From the NCBI RefSeq assembly GCF_964275005.1, contig NC_092688.1, positions 18,320,403 through 18,384,402 on the forward strand: a stretch of 64,000 bases of DNA, in the 5' to 3' direction. Of the stretch, positions 1 through 12,700 are shown one piece after another. The notes under the pieces are model-generated. The model was not told where the DNA came from. It saw nothing but the letters and a program-made list of their open reading frames with translations, and ran no database searches. Numbering within the stretch: the first letter of the stretch is position 1; the number at the start of each line of letters is the position of its first letter. This DNA comes from Diadema setosum (lineage: Eukaryota; Echinodermata; Echinoidea; Diadematoida; Diadematidae). Made by a program: the position numbers and the translations under genes.

Positions 1-428
1 GACCAGTGCATGGTGAGATCTAGTGTCTTCTAATATTTTACAATATTGCATGTTCCCAAATGTTACGTGCTATCTTCTTGCCTAAACTGATGTACCTGGT
101 ATTTTCATCTTTGTTTTATGATTAATGATTACCCTGTTGATAACATGCAGTACCAGGTTATATGAGTCTTTCTAGAGCTTGCATAATCATGTGCTAAGTG
201 ATGAAAATTGGCTTCCTTTGTTGTAATGTTTAAGGTCTTGTGGTTGAAGTCATTTGACCACATATGTTTACTTTCATTATTTATTGAGCAGTCAGTTAGT
301 TGTTTGTTGCTTGTTTTATTTGTTTTTATATCAGGTGATGGAAACCCATTTTTTTTTTTTAACTAACCTTGTCATTCATTGTAGGTAATTGCTCACTTTG
401 TTTCATTATCTATGCATCTGTTTGCTAG
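1..428 (+). other. CENPJ intron, partial
   Basis: AT-rich sequence before the first visible exon acceptor. I see no exon or repeat structure in it. Confidence 0.75.
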
Positions 429-725
429 ACGCCCACCAGCGGTAGCCCTCGTCACGTCCAGCACTTGTCGGTCCACCTGCCGGACTCTGAGCGGACAGCT
501 GAGAGCGACTTGCCTCTCTCCCCAGACCGGTGTCCACCCTCACCATCCATCTCCCCCCAGCTGTCTCCCTTCTCACCCACCACCCCGTCCCACCGTGGAC
601 GGGGACATGGGCCGGTCTTAGAGCAGGGGGAAGATGGAGACAGGCCGATCCAGTCCCAAGTTGGCATTGAGTTCAAGTCCTTTGAGGAGCTTGTGGATTT
701 CCAGCTAAAATCTACTGGAGGAAAG
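429..725 (+). CDS. CENPJ: CENPJ exon a (first in window)
   Basis: The acceptor is a pyrimidine-rich stretch ending in TTTGCTAG at 428; the in-frame TAG at 426-428 sets the left limit. The donor is AAG|GTACTG at 726. The exon is phase 0 at both ends (99 codons). It starts [13 protein letters not shown], carries a run of S-P motifs typical of disordered kinase-target segments, and ends in the more conserved-looking [13 protein letters not shown], which resembles the FE-x-V-x-x-QLK helix I recall from CPAP proteins. Confidence 0.8.
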
Positions 726-3700
726 GTACTGTATAAGAAGTTATTTTCACAAGGGTTTAATTTCCTAGAATTCCATGAATTGTTGTCGCACTGCAAATTC
801 AAAAACACACGAAAATGCGCGAAGGTGAAAGTGCAGTTACGATAGCTTTGGTATCTATTCGGGAAAACAACATCTGGCGAATATGTCTGTGAGATCCTCA
901 TGCGCGAATTTGAGCATCTGTATGCAAAAATAACAGCCTATATGGCAGACTAAAATGAGTGATGTTTATAGAAGTATTTCTAGGCAAATGTTCTACATAT
1001 TTTGGGAAACTGTATTTTGTCCCGTGCAGACTTGTTGCATTCATCTACATGATGATGAAATGTTTTACTTTATAAAGATCTAAAAGTTATTCTGTACAAT
1101 CCTCTGAAAGAAGTAATGTCATTTGCCATCTATTTCTTATGTCCACTAGAAGGAGAGAAGTGAATAAATACTTCAGACATCAATTTTTCACAATTTAGCC
1201 TACTGGAAATAAAAAAAAGGTGTTGATCACTTATGTTCACATTCATCTAGTATTTAATGCATGGTCTTGTCATGTGAAGTTTTGAAAGACAGTAACTCCA
1301 CTGCTGTGTGCTTTGCACATACTGATGAGCATACGTAGTTTGTCTTCAAGTGTATGAAAGGACATTGAAGAAGAATATTTACATTGCACATGAGAAAACA
1401 GGCCAAGAAACATTCTTCTGGGAATTTGATAGGGTATGCCAAAAATTTGGTTTGCTTGAGATGCACCCAGTGTCTGTTGAGTAAAGACTCACTGAAATAG
1501 ACTTTAGTCACAGCAAAGTTTAACCTTTGGACTATTCTACAGGTGCCCCCAGCAGCTTCCGCCACCACCACCACCGCTGAGCCGACATCGGCCACTAACC
1601 GTCACGCCTTCCTCAGGAGGGGCCAGGGCATCGCCCGCTTCGGCATGAAGCCCCGGAAGCTAAAACCCAGGAAGACACAGGCATCCAGACAGGGCCAAGA
1701 GACCAGCAGTGGACCTGGGACTGAGAGAGATGGCCAGAGAGATAAACAGAAGACTGGCGTTGGCAAGACAAAGAAGACCAAGAAAGATGAGCCACCGAAG
1801 GTTGGCTTGTTTTCCTTCTATCCTGCAGCACAAATTGTTTTCTAGCAAAAAGACCAGTTCGCAGTTAGCAATGGCTTTAATGGCCCCAAATTGTAAACCA
1901 TCACAACAAAATAGTTATAAAGCTAGATATCACCCACTTCATACATAATCCAAATTATTTTCGTTTTTTTAATAGAAAGCTCCCTTGAATACAGTCAAAT
2001 ATGGCTTTTCCCAGAGGGCATTTTTTTAGTAGCCCTATATGACACTATTTTCTCTCTTCTTATAACCTTATGTATTCAGATTTTAGGAGTTTCTCAAGTA
2101 TTTTCATGTTGAAAACACAGAGGTGTTATTTGAAAAAAAAAATTATCAACTTGCCACTTAATTAATGATATCTTGTGATTGTATGTCACATTGTTGAGCA
2201 ATAAAGTTTTGTTGTTTTCAGTGATTTAAAGACTGTTTGTTATTATTACCTCCGCCAAGGAAGGAGAAGGTTAAGTGATCATTAGCATTGGTTTGTCTGT
2301 TTGCAAAATAACACAAAAAGTTGTGAACAGATTTGAATGAAACTTGCCGGAAAAGTTGATAATGACACAAGGAACACATGATTAAATTTTAGTAGTGATC
2401 TTTGATTTTTTGAGGATTTTTGAAAGATTTTTTTATCTTTTTGCAGATAGAGTCAATGAACTTGAGAGTTCAAGCTGCGAGCATGCTCCGCACGGGCGAG
2501 GCACTGCATAGGCGAAGCTGAACTGATGACTTAAACAAAAGGCTTAATGTTGCGATTTTCAGCATGAGTGTATAATGATGGGTGGAAATGAGCTCCTTGG
2601 CAGAGGTCTGCACTCTAAGAATGCTTTTCTAGTTTTACTTTTGACTATTTTCTGCATTAATTTGAGCCTGGAGCAATAGAATTGTTCCATTTGGTGCACA
2701 GTAATTGCATATGAATACAAGTATCTCAATGTATTTGTTTTGTATGGATATCCAGATATCCAGAAAGGTGTCTAGCAAGGCACAGCAACCCCCAGCTGAG
2801 CCCCACCCAGCCGACAACATCTTCAAGAAGCCCCAATCTATCCCCGTGCCCCGTCCTAAGGCATCCGACAGCAGGGATCGAGACCGAGTGAGAGCCAGGG
2901 CGCCATCTTCGCCCGTGGAGAGGGAGAAGATCGACAGCGTCGCCCTCCAGCACAGACTCCTCGTCCCCGGCCTCCAGCTCTCCGACGGAGCGACGTCGGG
3001 ACACGACGACACCCTCGAGGTTTCCTTCAACCGACGTATCATGGTGTGGGAGAAGAAGGCTGAGGTAGGCTGATTTTATTTTTGTTTTGTTTTCCATAGA
3101 AGCAGATTTCCCCCTTAATTCTATATTCTCTTCTTTTCCTTTTTTTTTTTGTCTTTCCTTATATTCTTTTAGGCTTAGAATGTGTAACTTTGTTGACTAC
3201 AAGGGATTATCATAACATTTTGCATAAAATGATTAATTACTATAATACATCTTTGTTTCAAGCTTGTAAACATGTAATAATTCTTTACAATAATGTCATA
3301 CTGAGTGTGTATTGTGGATCCCTTGGCAGAACAGCTCCACCATGAGGGCGGTGTTAAGTAGGGCTATCTACTGCATTTAAATGTATCTTAGTAGTAATTT
3401 CTTTGTATTATTTATGTTGCATATAGTGTACCCATTTTATTGTGTAGAAATAAAATCAATTAAGACTGTCATATATGCTTTCAGAGTATGATGCAAGGTA
3501 TATGATGCATAGGGATGGTCTTATATGTGATTGATACCAGGTCAAATGACCTATCTTTTAAAGAAAAAAACAACTAACATACAGCAAATCTTTGTGTCTT
3601 TAATGCCCCCCCCCCCCCCCCCCCCATCAGATTGAGCAGGAAGATCTTGATGAGTTTGAGATGCTGGAGAAGGCAGCAGATGATAACATCTCATTCTGCA

Positions 3701-6700
3701 GTGAGGCATCACTGGTAGTCAATGTGCTTCAGAGGGCCCAGACACGCAAGCAGGTCAGTAAAGGTTACTGTTGGATGACAGAGAACAAACTAACCAGAGT
3801 TGACCGCTTCAGACGACTAATGTTGGAATCAGTAGCATCTACAGCTTTTCAAAGTGTCTGAATATATCTAAAGGAGGATAAACTAACCAGAGTTGACCAT
3901 TTCAGAGGACTGATATTGGAATCACTAGCATTTACAGCTAAGCAAAGTGTCTGAATATATCTTAAGTTTGTATTTTTTTCTCTTGAAAAGTCCCCAAACT
4001 CTCATGTGTCAATGGATATTACCTAATGAAAAATTTGGAATCTTCACTGCAGCAGATATGTTTCTTTTTGCACAAGACTATTAGTTGACTGAGGATGCAA
4101 GTATTTTTTTTTTTTAATTGCATGATTCTAACTTGAATGGTGCGACATCTGTAGTGTAAGGTATCACATCAGGCATTTGGTAGCCTGCGCGTGTTCAAGA
4201 TGACAGCAGTACCTAGCCATTCTGAAGGGGCTGTTACCTTACCAAATACTGTATATGCCATATATTTCGCGTGTCTAAATTTTCGCAAATCTGCACTTCT
4301 CAACAATTTCGCGAGTGGTTAAATTCGCGATTAGGAAGTCCTGTGCTGAACGGAGAAATGTATACACGTATGTCACATTCATATCATCATTAGAGTGAAT
4401 ATTTTCTCGAATAGCAGCTGACTCGCGAAATTGGTGAAAATAAAAACCTCACGAAATATTCGACATATACAGAACCTTTCCTGTCATAATTTGTACCCAA
4501 AGTACAATCGAGAGGAGCAATCAAAATATAAAGAGTAAACCATATTTTCCTGGAGAGATTTTCTTAAAGCATTCTTTTTTTTTGGAGGGGGGGGGATGGG
4601 ACGGAGTAGTAGTGTACAGAAAGCTGTAGTGGAATAAAACAAGACGATTAAACTTTGGGGTTTTTTGTTTGTTATACCCCCGCCAAACGAAGTTTGAAGG
4701 GGGTATATAGGAATCAGCGGACGGTCGGGCGGTCGGGCGGTCGGTCGGGCGGTCGGTCCGTTGCAAATCTTGCGTCGCGAACTACTTCCTCAGTTTTCAA
4801 CCGATTCCCATAAAACTTGGCACAGATGTGTGCCTTGGGTAGTAGATGTGCAAGACGTATTTTTTGACAGTACCCAAAAGTACGTTGCCATGGTAACGGC
4901 ATATTATGGGCAAAAATGGGTACAAATCTTGCGTCGCGAACTCCTCCCACAGTTTTTGATCAATTTTTATGAAATTAGGTACAGATGTTCATCTGAATAT
5001 GTTAATGTGCAAGACACATATTTCCACAGTGGCAAAAAGTGTGTTGCCATGGTAACGGCATGTTATTGGTAAAATATAGGGCAAAATGCTTCATGGCAAA
5101 ACTGCTTCATCAGTGTTCTTCCAATTCTCATGGAATTCATATTGAATGTTTGTCTTAGGATATACATGTAGGTCAGCATGACACATTTCTTGACAGTGAC
5201 AAAAAGTATGTTGCCATGGTAACAGCTCACATATTATGAGCCAAAATGATGGAAAATTTTGTGTTGCAAACTACTTCCTCAGTTTTTGCCCAATTTCCAT
5301 GAAACTTGGTACAGATGTGTGCCTTTGGTTGTAGATGTGCAAGACGCATTTTTCGACAGTACCCAAAAGTACGTTGCCATGGTAACGGCATATTAATGGC
5401 AGAAGATCAAGGAAAGATCTTGCGGATTTAACTACTTCCTCAGTTTTTGACCAAAGCTTATGAAATGTTGTTTGGCGGGGGTATAACCAGTCGCTGTAGC
5501 GACATTTCTAGTTTTTGTTTTGTTTTCTAAACAGCTTGCTTTCGAAAACCTTCATTATTCGATTTTTGTTTTGATTCTGTCTTTGTTTTTCTTTTCTTTT
5601 TCTTTTTACAACAGCAACTTCTTGGACTTTCACCCCATATCAAGGAAGCTGACAGACTTCCAACCTTGGTATCGATGGATGCATCACAGGAAAAAGATGG
5701 ACATAACACCAATGCTCCAGAGAGTTCTCAGGGTTTAATCCGGACTGATGATCAGGCGATGGAGGAGGAGCAAGCTGTGAGCAGCGTCCAATCACGGGAC
5801 AATTCCAGCAGACCAGTGGAGACGGTATACAAGGAAACTCTGCAAGATCATGTGTTTGAAGACAGGTTGTTGGGAAAGGGCGAGGCAGTCGTGATCAGAG
5901 ACGATTTCTATTCATCAGCAAGTGATGAAGAAGAAGAAGAAGAGAGGACTGCAAGAGAGGAGGAGGAGGAGGGGGTTTTATCAAATAATACTGGTGGTCC
6001 CAGCAAGATTGAGAGAAAAGTTGTGAGGAGAATTTCAAAGCGGGATTCATACAGAGACGACGGGGAAGGAGATGGGGGAAGTGTTGAAATCGGTCGGGAA
6101 AATGATGCAGTAGAAGCAATGAATGGAGTAAAGCAGTATGGCAGAGAGCGCTTTAGCTCCAAGCAAATCACTGAGGACAATAACTCTACCGGTGATGATG
6201 ATGATGATGAAGAAGAGGAGGAGGAGGAGGAGGAAGATTTAGAAATTTACAGAACTGGCATCAGTGAAAACAGGAGCAACAACAATAATGTCCATCTCAG
6301 AGTTGAGGGAGAATCAGACGATCATGTGACTTCAAATAATGATCCCTCCAAGAGCAGTGCTGGCGCAGCGGAAGATGGGATGGCATCAAATGGGCGTGTC
6401 TTCCAAACAAAAGGCATCACACAGGAGATGGAGGAGGAAGAGGACTCGAGTGGAACCCCCAGAAAGGGGGCAAGTCCCTACCCTGAGGATGACCGTGTTG
6501 CCTTTGAGGATGAGGAGACGTGGGGAGACTTCAGCGCACAGCTCAGTGACAGCAGCGACGAGGATAGCATTGCTGCCATGGCACCCAATCTGAAATCAAC
6601 ACCAGTATCAAAGGGTATGTGAATGATTTGGATTCTGTATAGAGTGTTCGTACCGGCAGAATGCTGTAATGATTAAAGTAAAATATTTGTGTTCTGTTGA

Positions 6701-9700
6701 TGAGTAAGTTTCCTCTTTAGAAAATGTAATGAGTATAGCATTATTGTAATGGCACTTATTCTCAAACAACACTATTGTCAGATGGTCAGTGGAATATTTG
6801 TGTTGTGCCGATAAATGTACAATATTTTCTAATAAGACATTGAACTACAGAAATATTGGTGATTGGAATGGCACTTTCATCATGGTACCCATTTCCAAAG
6901 TAGACAAAGTAAGAAAGCCAGAGTGGTTAAATGATTTATGTTCTTCAGATTGATTATTCTAAAGTGTTGTACTTTTATAGAACAGTTTGGTGGGGGAAAA
7001 AAGTATTGCTAACAATATTGGATTTCTTGACTAGGTAATTGTGCATGTTATCGATGTTGGCAATTACAGGAATGTTTCTGGAGTAGTGATGATGTTTGCA
7101 TTGATTATGTTGTCATTCTTGTATTATGGGGAAACATTAACCTGTTAACATTGTGACATGTCAGTTTTGCAGTTACCCCAGTTATGATAAAGTAGTGTTG
7201 GAAAAGTAAAGTATAAATAGAAAGTGTATGGTAATAGTCATGAAATACAGCAGCAGTATGTTCAGTTCTGACAAGTGTTTTTTTATTTCTCTTCATTCAT
7301 CAGTAAATGGTTCAGTGAGCAGCATGAAAAGGAAAAAGGGTACCATAGCAGTGGAGGAGCAGATTCATCTCTCCCCTCCTCCAACCTCAGAGCTGGTTGC
7401 TAGGCTCTTCCCCAAACTAAAACAACAGACTCCAGAGCAAAAGAAAGAAGTGGTAAGCAGTAGATGTCAAAAGTGAAACAAAATATTTCCCTTTCTCCTT
7501 TATACATATTTTTAACAAATTGTCAAAATATTCCAACTTCTAATGTGCATAGGCTATCTGGCTCATCAGTCATACTCATTTGAAAAAAATCTGATCGTTA
7601 ACAGTTTATTGTTATGTGTGTCTCTTTGTATAACATTCCTCAGAATTTATTCATGGCAGTATGGCTGTGTTTTTATTCATGATATTTATTATTTGCCTGT
7701 ACCTGATGGAGAGTGCAACTGGACTGGAAATACCTTGTAACAAACTTGAAAGTAAGATCATTTCTGAGGTTTTGCCCTGAAATCTTTTTCAATAAAAATG
7801 CTCCCCAGATTATGTAATAATGGTTTGAGTGGTGAAGGTAAAGGCATCATTAAACAGGCCAAAGCTGCAAACAAGGTTGTTTTTTTTTTTCATTAATGTT
7901 ACATTTCAATATTAAGGTAGACTAATGAGGTGCTTATATCACTGTGATACAAGTACAGTGAGTATTTGTCTTTTTATGACAATGAGATGTTCTGATATGC
8001 AATACACATACACAGCCTCAGAGTATATGTGAGACAGCGATAGCAGAGTGCTACCGAACAGTATCTAACACAACCATTCCTTGAACTTTGAGAAACATAG
8101 CACAGTTGCGATCTGACCGTTCCCTCTTTGAATAATTTCAGGCTCGCCAAGAGAGGGCGCTGCAGGCGTTGAATGAGAGGCAGGTCGGGGACGGATCCCA
8201 GGCGCGGCTGCTGAGAGACAAACTGAACCAACTGGAGGGCGAGATCGAGAGATTCCGCAAGGAGAATCTCCTCCTGGCAAAGCTGAGAGAAGAGAGGGAA
8301 AAGGTGAGCCAGGCATCCAATGACTTGTACTCATTTCTGTGCCATGACAGAGAAGATTTTTAACCCTATCTTAACTCATTGAGGACGGGCTGATTTTACT
8401 TCAACACTCATTTCCCACAGACACTTGCCCGAGAATACTTGGGACTCGTCCTCAATGGGTTTACGGGGAGGTCTGGAACTCACGCAATGATTCTGCAAAA
8501 TGCAAAGATTTTGCCATGACATTTCATGACTTTTTCTTTGCAGTCTCCTGCATATTGTGACACAACATTTGGGGCATCCGAGTACACCGGTCCGAAGTAA
8601 ATGTTTTGTACATGGATGTCCGTCTGAAAACGGCTCAAATTTGTGATATTGTGAGCAAATCCAATATAAATTGTATGTCTTTGTTAAATTGATATAAATT
8701 AGATTATTTCAACTTCTAATATTTGAAATTGATTAATTCTAATGTTAATAAGTGTCTCTGCAACTAATTTTGGTGAAAAACAAATAAAATACATAAGAAA
8801 TTAACAAGAACAAAAAACATCAAAAATGAATTTTTGTTCTAATTTGAGGGGTCTGGAGGAATGCTGACACAGAAGTTAGCAATCCTTCAGCCTTTCTAAT
8901 AGAGTTACAGGCAAAAATATGATTTCATGCATAAATTTGCGTATAATGAAATAAAAATACAAAATTAATATGTTTCCATCATATAACCATATGATCATGT
9001 AGTTGACATCCAGCTGTATGTCTGTGCAAAATTTTGCTGTGATTTTGTGATTGGTGGCCGAGATCTGAAGGGGAAGTCAAATTGAACCCCCTATAAAAAT
9101 TTGATCTCAAATAGCCTAATTGAAATAGAATCAACTGTATGTGTTTTCATTGCTGATTTTTCTTGTATCTATCATCCATAATCTTGTGATTATGTGTCTG
9201 TCATCCTCTCATGTAAGCAACATTCACTGATAAAAGTGTAAAAATCACAGTGTGTGCATCCTCATTTTGTATTTTCTTCTTTGTGTATATGTTTAATTAG
9301 TCTTACTTTGTATGCCTGAGCAGCAGTGAAGTGCTAAAATTTTCTGAAGATTTTCATTTCTCTTTTTTTCTTCATCTTCAAATTTAAATAATTGCATAAT
9401 TATAAGAGTTTTCAACAAGTGCTTGTTCATCCCCCCCTCTTTTTTTTATTCTTATTTTTTTATAGAAGGGGGGGGGGGATTATTATTGCAGGGCCTCAAG
9501 TTCTCTTAAATATATCCCCAAACATTATTTCCCAATGAGTTCACTGTCTTCATTGATATCTTTGCTTTGCTGATGTGTTTAGAAGTATTAATTAAAGTAT
9601 GAAATTTCTTCTAAGATTTCTGTGTACCTGAGGTTTATAGTTTAGTGTTTAAAAAAAGACAAAGAAAACAAAACAAACAATCATGGTCACACAGGTGTGC

Positions 9701-12700
9701 CATTCATAGACGGGGGGTAGGGGCAAGTGGCAAGGGTTGGACGATAAAAGTAATTTACATCTGTCAAGAGAACTGTATTTATGCTGATGTGCTCGTTTGG
9801 TTAATATGTGCAGGGTTTGAACTCGCTGAAGAAAGAAATGGAGGAATTTCAGAGGCAGAAGACGGAGGACCTCAGGCGATTTCAGGAATTCAAAGAAGAA
9901 GAAACAAAGAAGCTCAAGTAAGTTTACAAGTTGATACAATGTTGTTGTTGAATGATTAAAAGTAAAGGAAAATTACTGTACTTTGTACTCTACTGAGAAG
10001 AGTGAAGTCATAGAACAGTCATGGTTTTACTGAGATTGCAAAGACGGAAAGAAAGTTATGGAAATAATGTTTTGTTAAATACCATAATTGGTCCAAATTA
10101 TGTGATGCAAATTACACAAGGTATCAATGTCTTTGCACACAACTCTCACATTGGTTAGTTGATCAAGATACTGTTCAATCATTCTTTTTGTCAACAATCT
10201 AGCAAATATAATATCCACCCCTTTTCAGAGTCATTGTTTTCAAATCATTACAAATGTGGAACAATTTGATATCAAAATACAATTTCCTCTTGTTTAAAGC
10301 TAAAACATAATTCTTAGAAGGTCTCAAATTTCATCTTCCACTGTTTGGAGTTTGCTGGCAATATATTGAAAGACTCATTTAAGAAACTTGTCTGGCTGAT
10401 ACAATTTGCCAGGATGTTGAGCTGTTGTGTAGTATTTTCAGATCAAAAATGTAAAATAATGTTGATAATTTTAATTTAGAATAGTTCCTGAATATCACAA
10501 CCCGTTCAGTAGTAGGTGGGTAGAACATTGTACTAGTATGTGATGATTGAATCGTGCTATAACAGTAGTATTGAATCATATGCAGCTAATACAGCTGCAT
10601 GCACTTCTCTCACTTGCGATGGATGGCCCCAATATATGTAATTAATTTACGTGAAAGTGGATATTTTTGCCCGACTAACTTTTCGCACTCGGCCAGGTAA
10701 GAAGAATTTCGCATGTTTTTGATTCCGCGGAATCAAGAAATCAATTACTGGAACAGGGCAAGCAGAAATATTTGCGTGCTTTTATTTTCACGGTAGCTTC
10801 TGGTTGCACGAAATGCGCAAAAATTTCAACACCACGAAAATTTCCACTTTTACAGTAATCAATTATAAAACATCACATAACAACCACAATCGGGTATGCT
10901 CTGAGATTGCAATACTTGAAATATAAACCTTTTTGGTTAATACTTCACATTTCTGTTGTGACCCAACTGAAATTGTTATCACAGCTTTATTTCACACAAT
11001 TGTTATGCATATGTCTCCATTTTGGAGCAAATATGTTGTTTTATGATCATAAGTTTTTCTGACTTTTTTTATCAGAGTAGTTTCATATTTGACCATGTAG
11101 ATATCAAACAAGGACCATGCCAAATTGATCCGTGACTAATAATCTGTGACTAATCTCTTGTTTCTGTAATTGATTTATGTTTTTTCCGTGAGTTGTGGGT
11201 TTCAAGCCAAAAGTTATGACAAAACATTAGTGAAATGAATGCAGTTCTCCATTCATCTAGTCAAAATGGCATTGTTGTTCCAAAAATTACCTGAATGAAA
11301 GCTGTGCCCAGCCAATGTTATGCATCCTTTGATGAAGCACTTCCACGTAGCCTATGTTTTGGGAAGTATCTAATCATAGCTTGGCCCAACCCTTCAGTTT
11401 GGTCTGGGAAAGGACTCAGTAAGGAGAAAGGTCCATTGTCTCTGTCTTTCTCAGTAAAATGTAATTGTAGGAAACACCTCATGGTCACGGCATGACCAAG
11501 CACAAGGGATTAAGACAATAGGGAACATTAGCTTAATGAGCACAAAAGATGAACAAAATATCTGTCCACTCACTAAAAAAAAAAAAAAACATGAAAATTC
11601 TGTCTTCCAAGGAAGTATATACACCATGCTATATTCATGTATGCATTTTTTTTTTTTTTGGGGGGGGGGGGGGGATGAATGCCATTACTTTGAAACCGGG
11701 TCTATTTACCTACCGTGGCACTATATGTGTGTATTGTTTAATTTTTTTTATTTTTAACACTGAGCCTATGTTTAGCAAGTATTTATTTGTCGCGCTTTGC
11801 TATAGATAGGTACCTGTATTTATGTGTAGTCACTGCACTCCACATAATATGCTGAAAACAGGTGTGACCGTGGTAGCAGTATGTAAATGAGTTCCCTTAC
11901 TATTGTCCGCAATTACCACTGAAAAGGATTTACCAGAAGCGTTTGTAACGCCTTCACACAGCAAGTGCAGTCAACCTGTTTGTGAAGCACATGATTGGAT
12001 AAGTGTGATTAGGCTTGCCAAATGCATCTTGGAAACTCTACCTGCCTGATAGATTATACAAGAGATTCTATTTCACACCCGTTTGGGGATTTGAGGAAAT
12101 TTCACATTACGGATAACGACCTACTTCTGTATCGCTGGATGAGATGTTTGTGGCTTACACCCTAAGAGTCTAATAGCCTTCCTCAATTAACTCTCTCGCT
12201 CTCAGTAATTCTTTAATGTGTAACAGCTGGTGTTGAGATTCTTCAGCTGCTAATTAGCTTTGGGTGTTCCAGTAATGAATGACTTAACCGATACAGGAAT
12301 TACGTGATAGACTGGATGCGTAATTACCAGTGATGGCCAGTGAGCTTGTTTACGTGAACGTAATTCTCAAGGACAGTTTTGTTATGATGCAGTGGAAGTT
12401 TTGGGGTGACTAGAGTCACATTCCTGTATGTGGACTGTATGCATGTGCTTGTTTGAAAGTGGTGTTAAGGTAAGTTTCAAATTCTACATACACCTTCACT
12501 GTTGTGCCTTCTGTTTAGATTGATATTTTGAATTTCATGCCTCAAGTGAATACAACAGCATCTGCTAAAAGAGTTTGTGATGCAGGCTTTTGAAGAATAC
12601 CATTATTTTTTCACAGCGTGTAGGTGGTTGGAAGGCCTCCATTATAAAACAATTGTATTCCATACAAATGTGCAACTTAGACTATATCATTCTGCTTTCA

